Assembly (NCBI GenBank): GCA_018656255.1
Contig: JABHYI010000216.1
Location: 1-12,012, forward strand
From: Bacteroidota bacterium
GTDB taxonomy: Bacteria > Bacteroidota > Bacteroidia > Flavobacteriales > Flavobacteriaceae
Length of the DNA: 12,012 nt
Reading direction: 5' to 3'
Shown: one piece after another, positions 6,402 to 12,012 of the stretch
Numbering within the stretch: position 1 is the stretch's first letter
Layout of the letters: each line of letters opens with the position of its first letter
Translations under genes and position numbers: made by a program
The notes under the pieces: generated by a model
Database searches by the model: none
Seen by the model: only the letters and a program-made list of their open reading frames with translations
Told to the model about the DNA's origin: nothing

Positions 6402-8852
6402 ATGTCAAAATCAAAAGTATCCTTATTAGACAGTTTGTCATTTCAGGAATTTCAAGACGATGCAGAATTTATTCCACTGATGTCTTCAGAGGATGAGGAA
6501 GAGATGAACAATGAAGACTTACCAGAAATACTGCCAATTTTACCCTTGCGTAATACGGTTTTGTTTCCTGGTGTTGTTGTGCCAATAACGGCAGGACGTG
6601 ATAAGTCTATTAAGCTTATAAATCAAACCAATAAAGAAGGTAAAATTATTGGTGTAGTTTCTCAAAAAGAAGAAGGCGAAGAAGACCCAGGCATTGAAGA
6701 TATCAATACCATAGGTACGGTTGCTAAAATATTAAAGGTGTTGAAAATGCCTGATGGAAATACTACGGTTATCATACAAGGTAAAAAACGTTTTCAAGTA
6801 GCAGAGGTAATTACCACAGAGCCTTATCTAACGGCTACTGTAAGGGCTGTTGAGGAAGCTAGACCCGCAAAAGACAATGAGGAGTTTTTGGTTATTGTAG
6901 AGACTATAAAAGAGAAATCATTGGCCATAATTAAAGACAGTCCTAACATTCCTAGCGATGCATCCTTTGCTATAAAAAATATAGAGAGCCCTTCATTTTT
7001 GATCAATTTCGTTTCTTCTAACTTAAATATTTCTGTTGCAGAAAAGCAGAAACTCTTGCAGATAAATGACTTGCAAGAAAGAGCTTTGGAAACACTCAGG
7101 TACATGAACCTGGAGTTGCAAAAACTCTCTTTGAGAAAAGACATCCAAACCAAGGTGCACAATGACATTAACAAGCAGCAGCGTGAGTACTTCTTGAATC
7201 AGCAAATGAAAACCATTCAGGAGGAATTGGGAGGAAGTACATCTGAGGCTGAGATAGAAGCTATGAGAGTGCGCGGTAAGGCAAAAAAATGGAATGAAGA
7301 CACCGCAGCACATTTCAACAAAGAATTGTCTAAAATGCAGCGCTTAAATCCTCAGGTTGCAGAGTTTAGCATTCAGAAAAATTACCTAGACCTGCTGTTA
7401 GAATTGCCATGGAATGAATTCAGTAAAGATAAATTTGATTTAAAACGTGCCAAGAAAATATTAGATAGAGATCATTATGGTCTTGATGATGTTAAAAAAC
7501 GCATCATAGAATATCTTGCCGTTTTAAAATTGCGTAACGACATGAAATCACCCATCATTTGCCTGTATGGTCCTCCAGGAGTTGGTAAAACTTCTTTAGG
7601 AAAATCTGTAGCAGAGGCACTGGGTAGAGAGTACATACGTATTTCTTTGGGCGGTTTGAGAGATGAAGCCGAAATACGAGGGCACCGTAAAACCTATATT
7701 GGAGCAATGCCAGGGCGTATTATAAAAAGCCTCAAAAAAGCAGGAACAAGCAACCCAGTTTTTGTGCTAGATGAAATCGATAAGCTTTCTATAGGTAGTC
7801 AAGGAGATCCTTCCTCTGCTCTTTTAGAGGTGTTAGATCCTGAGCAAAACAGTTCTTTCTATGATAACTTTCTAGAACTAGGATATGATCTGTCTAAGGT
7901 TATGTTTATAGCAACATCTAATAGCTTAAGTACTATACAGCCAGCGCTTTTAGACCGTATGGAGATTATTAACGTTACTGGGTATACTATTGAAGAAAAA
8001 ATTGAAATAGCAAAGCAGCATTTACTGCCAAAGCAATTAAAAGAGCATGGTTTAACCAAAGAACACCTTAAAGTAGGTAAGGCGCAACTAGAAAAAATTG
8101 TGGAAGGCTATACCAGAGAAAGCGGTGTTCGTGGTTTAGAAAAGCAAATTGCAAAAACAGTACGTTATGCTGCTATGAAAATTGCCATGGAGGAGTCTTA
8201 TAACATCAAGATACGCAATGAAGATATTATTGAAATATTAGGAGTTCCTAGACTTGAGAGAGATAAATATGAAAACAACCAAGTAGCAGGTGTTGTTACC
8301 GGCCTTGCTTGGACCCGTGTTGGGGGAGATATTTTGTTTATTGAATCTACCATTAGCAAAGGTAAAGGCACCCTAAACATGACTGGAAACCTGGGTAAGG
8401 TTATGAAAGAATCTGCAACTATTGCCTTAGAATACATAAAATCTAATGCAGAAAAGTTGGGTCTTAAACAAGAAATTTTCGAAAAGTACAATGTACATAT
8501 CCATGTACCAGAGGGAGCAACTCCAAAAGATGGACCAAGTGCAGGAATTACCATGTTAACCTCATTGGTATCTTTATTCACTCAGCGCAAAGTAAAGAAG
8601 AGTTTGGCCATGACTGGAGAGATTACTCTTCGCGGAAAGGTACTGCCTGTAGGAGGTATTAAAGAGAAAATTCTTGCAGCAAAAAAAGCACGTATTAAAG
8701 AGATCTTGCTGTGCGAGGAAAACAAACGAGATATAGATGAAATTAAACCAGAATATTTAAAAGGCTTAACCTTTCATTATGTAAAAGAAATGAGTGATGT
8801 TCTAGCCCTTGCCTTAACAAAAGAAAAGGTCAAAGGAGCCAAAAAATTATAA
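6402..8852 (+). CDS. lon: ATP-dependent protease Lon
   Basis: Cytosolic hexameric AAA+ serine protease that degrades misfolded and selected regulatory proteins. The 816 residues are full length. A roughly 40-residue acidic, polar extension (with [10 protein letters not shown] at 30-39) precedes the substrate-binding LON N-domain, which starts at [14 protein letters not shown] (44-57). A helical region follows (about 215-310, containing [10 protein letters not shown]). The ATPase module has Walker A GPPGVGKT (390-397) and Walker B VFVLDEID (453-460), with an arginine-rich sensor region after it. The protease domain carries the dyad Ser713 in KDGPSAG and Lys756 in GGIKEK, with the same 43-residue spacing as in E. 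coli Lon (Ser679/Lys722). The N-terminal extension is what I expect of Bacteroidota Lons. The gene is flanked by terminators on both sides, so it is its own transcription unit. Stress induction is likely from the family but not shown by the sequence. Confidence 0.98.
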   Translation: MSKSKVSLLDSLSFQEFQDDAEFIPLMSSEDEEEMNNEDLPEILPILPLRNTVLFPGVVVPITAGRDKSIKLINQTNKEGKIIGVVSQKEEGEEDPGIEDINTIGTVAKILKVLKMPDGNTTVIIQGKKRFQVAEVITTEPYLTATVRAVEEARPAKDNEEFLVIVETIKEKSLAIIKDSPNIPSDASFAIKNIESPSFLINFVSSNLNISVAEKQKLLQINDLQERALETLRYMNLELQKLSLRKDIQTKVHNDINKQQREYFLNQQMKTIQEELGGSTSEAEIEAMRVRGKAKKWNEDTAAHFNKELSKMQRLNPQVAEFSIQKNYLDLLLELPWNEFSKDKFDLKRAKKILDRDHYGLDDVKKRIIEYLAVLKLRNDMKSPIICLYGPPGVGKTSLGKSVAEALGREYIRISLGGLRDEAEIRGHRKTYIGAMPGRIIKSLKKAGTSNPVFVLDEIDKLSIGSQGDPSSALLEVLDPEQNSSFYDNFLELGYDLSKVMFIATSNSLSTIQPALLDRMEIINVTGYTIEEKIEIAKQHLLPKQLKEHGLTKEHLKVGKAQLEKIVEGYTRESGVRGLEKQIAKTVRYAAMKIAMEESYNIKIRNEDIIEILGVPRLERDKYENNQVAGVVTGLAWTRVGGDILFIESTISKGKGTLNMTGNLGKVMKESATIALEYIKSNAEKLGLKQEIFEKYNVHIHVPEGATPKDGPSAGITMLTSLVSLFTQRKVKKSLAMTGEITLRGKVLPVGGIKEKILAAKKARIKEILLCEENKRDIDEIKPEYLKGLTFHYVKEMSDVLALALTKEKVKGAKKL

Positions 8853-8862
8853 GATGATTTGT

Positions 8863-8897
8863 AAAAGCAGCTAGGATATAATTTCTAGCTGTTTTTT
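8863..8897 (+). terminator. Rho-independent terminator of lon
   Basis: CAGCTAG (8868-8874) pairs with CTAGCTG (8885-8891) around a 10-nt loop; the stem can extend through a G-U pair and AAAA/TTTT (8863-8866 with 8893-8896). Six T (8892-8897) follow. It starts 11 bp after the lon stop codon. Confidence 0.88.
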
Positions 8898-8944
8898 ATT
8901 CTAAACTCTTTTCATTTCTCTCGAAAATAAATTATACTTACACT

Positions 8945-8967
8945 CGTTATCGTATTAAAGAATAACG
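8945..8967 (+). repeat. Inverted repeat just upstream of porQ
   Basis: CGTTAT (8945-8950) and ATAACG (8962-8967) are perfect inverted copies with 11 bp between them, ending 11 bp before the porQ start codon. Together with the GC-rich GCGGCGCTGCC that follows (8966-8976), which stands out in this AT-rich region, it could be an operator or a leader hairpin affecting translation. No TAnnTTTG box is seen between the lon terminator and porQ. Confidence 0.35.
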
Positions 8968-8978
8968 CGGCGCTGCCT

Positions 8979-9998
8979 ATGAACCAAAAGGTTTTATTTT
9001 TACTAACCTCACTGATAACTTTATCTGCCTTTGGGCAAATAGGAGGGCGTTCTACCTATCAGTTTTTAAATTTAGTTAACGATCCAAGACAAGCTGCTTT
9101 AGGGGGTAAAGTAGTTACCAATTATGACTATGATCCAATTCAAGGACTATTTAACCCCGCTGCCATTAACCCTCAAATGGATAAGCAACTATCTGTTAAT
9201 TACAATAACTATTTATCAGATGTTAATTACGGTACAGTAGCCTACGCATATTCTTGGGATAGATACACGCAGGTTATACATGCAGGAATTACCTATATCA
9301 ATTACGGAAATTTTGATGGCTACGATACCCAAGGAAACGTTACAAATAGTTTTTCTGGATCAGAGGTGGCAATTTCTGTAGGCCATGCGCGTAACATTCC
9401 TTTTACAAATTTCCATTATGGCGGTACTATTAAGTTTATATCATCTCAACTAGAACAATACAGTTCCTTTGGGGTCGCTGCAGATCTAGGTATCATGTAT
9501 GTACATGAAGATTGGGATTTACAGATAACGGGTGTTGCTAGAAATATAGGTACCCAACTCACGCCCTATGATATAGACCTTGAGCCGCTTCCTTTTGAAA
9601 TCATTCTAGGGGCATCACAAATTCTAGAACGCATACCAATTCGTTGGCATTTTACTTTAGAGAATATGCAGCGGTGGGATTTGGCTTTTTCAAATCCAGA
9701 CAGAGAAACTACAGATTTGGAAGGTAATGTTACTACAGAAAACATTAATTTTATAGACGAGGCATTTCGTCATGTTATTCTTGGTATCGAACTGTTTCCT
9801 CAAAGCGGTTTTAATATAAGATTTGGTTATAATTTTAGACGCGCAGAAGAATTACGTATTGTAGATACTAGAGCATTTTCTGGTTTGAGTGCGGGATTTG
9901 GAATTAAGCTTAATAAAGTGAGATTAAATTATTCATTTTCAAAATACAATACTGCTGCATCAAGTAGTTTTTTTGGACTTAATATAGATTTACAATAA
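8979..9998 (+). CDS. porQ: Type IX secretion system protein PorQ
   Basis: Outer-membrane beta-barrel protein of the type IX secretion system, the Bacteroidota machine that exports and surface-anchors proteins with a C-terminal sorting domain. In Porphyromonas gingivalis PorQ belongs with PorU, PorV and PorZ to the attachment complex. Here 339 residues include a signal peptide (hydrophobic core LFLLTSLITL, likely cut after AFG at 19). The mature start GGRSTYQFLNLVNDPRQAALGG is the hallmark of the PorQ/PorV-like group: the 'F..L..DPR.AALGG' block is followed by 'LFNPAAIN' (near 57-64). The rest alternates as beta strands and ends in 'FFGLNIDLQ', a barrel-like terminus. The stop codon overlaps the cmk start by one base (TAATG at 9996-10000), so both are one operon. 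No secreted substrate is encoded in the window. Confidence 0.9.
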   Translation: MNQKVLFLLTSLITLSAFGQIGGRSTYQFLNLVNDPRQAALGGKVVTNYDYDPIQGLFNPAAINPQMDKQLSVNYNNYLSDVNYGTVAYAYSWDRYTQVIHAGITYINYGNFDGYDTQGNVTNSFSGSEVAISVGHARNIPFTNFHYGGTIKFISSQLEQYSSFGVAADLGIMYVHEDWDLQITGVARNIGTQLTPYDIDLEPLPFEIILGASQILERIPIRWHFTLENMQRWDLAFSNPDRETTDLEGNVTTENINFIDEAFRHVILGIELFPQSGFNIRFGYNFRRAEELRIVDTRAFSGLSAGFGIKLNKVRLNYSFSKYNTAASSSFFGLNIDLQ

Positions 9999-10693
9999 TG
10001 AAAAAAATTACCATCGCCATTGACGGTTTTTCTTCTACGGGAAAAAGCACCCTTGCAAAGCAACTAGCAGATTGGCTAGACTACATATATGTAGATACGG
10101 GCGCTATGTATCGTGCTGTAACTCTATTTGCAATGCAAAAAGGATTTATTGAAGATGCTAGAGTAGATCAAGGTGCTCTAGAAAATGCTTTAAAAGACAT
10201 ATCTATTGATTTCAAAAAAAACGAAAGTACAGGTGTAGCAGAAGTTTTTCTTAATGGTATTAATGTTGAAAAACAAATTCGAACCCTTGAGGTTTCAGCT
10301 CTGGTAAGCCCTGTTGCAGCGATCTCTGCTGTACGCATTAAATTGGTTAGCCAACAACAAAAACTAGGTCAAAACAAAGGTGTTGTTATGGATGGCCGCG
10401 ATATAGCTACCGTAGTATTTCCAGAGGCAGAGCTTAAAATATTTCTAGACGCATCTGCCCCTACAAGAGCAGAGCGCCGATACAAAGAACTTATCGCCAA
10501 CGGAGATGAGGTTTCTTTGGAGGATGTTTTGGCTAATGTAGTGGAGAGAGATCATATAGATTCTACCCGTAAAGACTCACCACTTGTAAAGGCCAAAGAT
10601 GCCATTGCTATTGATAATAGCCACATGAATTTGGAAGACCAATTTCATGTTATTTTACAATTAGCCAAAGACAGAATAGCTGGCCGCATTTAA
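9998..10693 (+). CDS. cmk: Cytidylate kinase
   Basis: Cytosolic nucleoside monophosphate kinase that phosphorylates CMP and dCMP with ATP, feeding CTP and dCTP pools. The 231 residues are normal for the bacterial type. The P-loop is GFSSTGKST (10-18), a variant of the more widespread GPSGSGKST. YVDTGAMYRAV (31-41) is the CMP-binding block, VMDGRDIATVVFP (130-142) is a second substrate block, and the lid has R157, R160 and R161 before RYKEL. The terminal part has ERDHIDSTRKDSPL (183-196), whose Asp and Arg residues contact the CMP sugar in family members. It begins inside the porQ stop codon, so translation is coupled to porQ. No strong terminator follows, and rpsA lies 312 bp downstream with its own promoter, the cmk-rpsA order also being common in other bacteria. 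Confidence 0.97.
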   Translation: MKKITIAIDGFSSTGKSTLAKQLADWLDYIYVDTGAMYRAVTLFAMQKGFIEDARVDQGALENALKDISIDFKKNESTGVAEVFLNGINVEKQIRTLEVSALVSPVAAISAVRIKLVSQQQKLGQNKGVVMDGRDIATVVFPEAELKIFLDASAPTRAERRYKELIANGDEVSLEDVLANVVERDHIDSTRKDSPLVKAKDAIAIDNSHMNLEDQFHVILQLAKDRIAGRI

Positions 10694-10810
10694 TGGTTTT
10701 GTTGTTTTAATTTAGCGGCTTATTATTTTGAATTGTAACCCGCTTTTGTTTATGGTTTAATACCCGTGTTCTAATAGCTTCTTCGCTATTGTAATTATTT
10801 TCTCTATCAC
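10694..10810 (+). other. Intergenic stretch after cmk with a weak hairpin
   Basis: This is the non-coding left part of the 312-bp gap between cmk and rpsA. AATAGC (10773-10778) and GCTATT (10785-10790) form a 6-bp, 6-nt-loop hairpin followed by an interrupted T-rich stretch, a weak terminator candidate 80 bp after cmk. A second complementarity, AGCGG (10714-10718) with CCGCT (10740-10744), is followed by TTT but has a 21-nt loop. I see no gene here; the only ATG-led frames are five codons or shorter. Confidence 0.35.
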
Positions 10811-10841
10811 TTTGGAAATTAAAAGAAAAGAATTATTTTTG
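10811..10841 (+). promoter_or_regulatory. Promoter of rpsA
   Basis: TTTG (10811-10814), 19 bp, then TATTTTTG (10834-10841). Both elements and the spacing match the Bacteroidota consensus TTTG-N19-21-TAnnTTTG exactly, which makes this the best promoter of the window. The transcript should start near 10848, giving a leader of about 158 nt. Confidence 0.75.
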
Positions 10842-10847
10842 CAGCCC

Positions 10848-11005
10848 ATTTTGACGGTGTAGTAATAGCAATTTGGACATATAAAATAAACATAATCCTT
10901 CTACGGGTACATCGTTTGACTATTACAGCCTTGTAGAATACAAAGTAAAGCCTTGTGTTTTTCTTATCAAATAGAATTATTACAAGAGGATACAAAAATT
11001 GAAAA
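10848..11005 (+). promoter_or_regulatory. Long 5' leader of rpsA with complementary segments
   Basis: Pairings seen by eye: GTAATAG (10862-10868) with CTATTAC (10920-10926); TTCTAC (10899-10904) with GTAGAA (10933-10938); TTGTA (10931-10935) with TACAA (10939-10943); CTTGT (10952-10956) with ACAAG (10982-10986). The first two cross each other and could form a pseudoknot; the second and third compete. AGCCTTGT occurs twice (10927-10934, 10949-10956). AGAGGA at 10985-10990 is Shine-Dalgarno-like but 15 nt from the ATG. Ribosomal protein S1 genes are autoregulated through their leaders in gammaproteobacteria; whether that holds here is inference. Confidence 0.45.
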
Positions 11006-12012
11006 ATGGCTGAAAAAGCAAAAGACGAAGCAGCAAAACCAGCTGCTAAGAAAACAAGAAAAAGAACTCCAAAAGTAGAAGCTCCTGCTGTAGAAGTTCA
11101 AGAAACAGCAGAAGCAACAACCCCAGAGGCTGCTGAAAAACCAAAAAGAGAACCTTCTCTTAAGGAAACAAACCCTGAAAAATTCTTAACAGATTTTAAC
11201 TGGCACAACTACGAAGAAGGAATTGATCCTGTAGATGATGGTAAGTTATTAGAGTTTGAAAAATTAGTAACAGAGAATTTTGTAGATACTTTAGATGATG
11301 AAGTAGTACAAGGAGAAGTGGTACATATCTCAGACCGTGATGCTATTATAGACATCAACGCTAAGTCTGAAGGTGTTGTTTCATTAAATGAATTCCGTTA
11401 CAATCCAGGTTTAAAAGTTGGAGATAAAGTAGAGGTTTTAATTGATGTGCGTGAAGATGCAACTGGTCAATTAATTCTTTCTCACCGTAAGGCCAGAACT
11501 ATTATGGCTTGGGATCGTGTAAATAAAGCACACGATGAAGGAACAATCGTTAATGGTTTTGTTAAATGTCGTACCAAAGGTGGTATGATTGTAGACGTAT
11601 TTGGAATTGAAGCGTTCTTACCAGGTTCACAAATTGATGTGAAACCTATTAGAGACTACGATGTATACGTTAACAAAACAATGGAATTCAAGGTTGTGAA
11701 GATTAACCACGAATTTAAAAACGTTGTTGTATCTCACAAAGCGCTTATCGAGGCAGATATCGAAGAGCAGAAAAAAGAAATCATTGGGCAGCTTGAAAAA
11801 GGACAAGTATTAGAAGGTGTTGTTAAAAACATTACTTCTTATGGTGTCTTTGTAGATCTTGGTGGTGTAGATGGATTGGTACACATTACAGACCTTTCTT
11901 GGTCTCGTATCAACCCCCCTAACGAGATTGTAGAGCTTGACCAGAAATTAAACGTTGTAATCCTTGATTTTGATGAGGATAAAACACGTATACAATTAGG
12001 TTTAAAACAATT
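11006..12012 (+). CDS. rpsA: 30S ribosomal protein S1 (5' part)
   Basis: Ribosomal protein bS1, which binds mRNA at the small subunit and helps unfold it. The window holds 335 codons plus two bases; the reading frame is open to the edge. Residues 1 to about 50 are a low-complexity Lys/Ala/Glu tail that is not part of an S1 fold. Then come S1 (OB-fold) repeats at about 99-161 (starting EVVQGEVVHISDRDAIIDI), 179-244 (GTIVNGFVKCRTKGGMIVDV) and 266-335 (GQVLEGVVKNITSYGVFVDL, the most canonical one). Family members in this phylum usually have about six repeats, so roughly half is missing. In Bacteroidota most mRNAs lack Shine-Dalgarno sequences, which makes S1 particularly relevant for initiation. 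It has its own promoter and a long leader, and follows cmk. Confidence 0.96.
   Translation, partial: MAEKAKDEAAKPAAKKTRKRTPKVEAPAVEVQETAEATTPEAAEKPKREPSLKETNPEKFLTDFNWHNYEEGIDPVDDGKLLEFEKLVTENFVDTLDDEVVQGEVVHISDRDAIIDINAKSEGVVSLNEFRYNPGLKVGDKVEVLIDVREDATGQLILSHRKARTIMAWDRVNKAHDEGTIVNGFVKCRTKGGMIVDVFGIEAFLPGSQIDVKPIRDYDVYVNKTMEFKVVKINHEFKNVVVSHKALIEADIEEQKKEIIGQLEKGQVLEGVVKNITSYGVFVDLGGVDGLVHITDLSWSRINPPNEIVELDQKLNVVILDFDEDKTRIQLGLKQ

Noticed and set aside
6824..8581. Minus-strand open frames inside lon (6824-7174, 7023-7313, 7859-8059, 8198-8581) and one inside the lipoprotein gene (5668-6006).
   Set aside because: All are antisense to strongly supported genes, have no recognisable motifs and no plausible start regions.
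1..12012. Search by eye for tRNA, rRNA, CRISPR, insertion sequences, phage or defence genes.
   Set aside because: No clover-leaf genes, no spaced repeat arrays, no transposase or integrase motifs, no terminal inverted repeats; all coding space is taken by the genes listed.

Overview
The window is AT-rich chromosomal DNA that looks like a member of the Bacteroidota, most likely the family Flavobacteriaceae. The evidence is a porQ gene (type IX secretion, a Bacteroidota system), a Lon protease with a long acidic N-terminal extension, a cytidylate kinase with a GFSSTGKST P-loop, a ribosomal protein S1 with a Lys/Ala/Glu-rich N-terminal tail, and several promoters with the Bacteroidota -7 box TAnnTTTG. 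Most genes lack a Shine-Dalgarno sequence, as expected for this phylum. I cannot name the genus.

Layout. On the minus strand, reading leftward from about 3180, lies a three-gene run: an unrecognised small lipoprotein, an MsrB with a lipoprotein signal, and a cytosolic MsrB. The two msrB genes overlap by one base (TAATG). After 145 bp comes lpdA (dihydrolipoyl dehydrogenase) with its own promoter, closed by a strong hairpin terminator at 253-285. At the left edge is the first ~21 codons of another minus-strand gene whose N-terminus is a membrane or signal segment. From 3327 rightward everything is on the plus strand: a UMF1/Atg22-like MFS transporter, a large lipoprotein built from three related domains (terminator at 6161-6194), lon (terminator at 8863-8897), porQ and cmk (overlapping by one base, TAATG), and the 5' part of rpsA, cut by the window end.

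How the genes fit together. The left half concerns redox metabolism and repair: LpdA is the flavoprotein E3 of 2-oxo-acid dehydrogenases, and the two MsrBs reduce methionine-R-sulfoxide on the two sides of the inner membrane, with different cysteine equipment. The right half is housekeeping: proteolysis (Lon), outer-membrane secretion (PorQ), CMP phosphorylation (Cmk) and translation (S1). rpsA has the best promoter of the window (TTTG-N19-TATTTTTG) and a leader of about 160 nt with complementary segments.

I found no mobile element, CRISPR array, tRNA, rRNA or defence-like cassette. This is essentially an ordinary core-genome region. The points worth a second look are the paired MsrBs, the rpsA leader, the triple-domain lipoprotein and some dyad symmetries upstream of lon and porQ.
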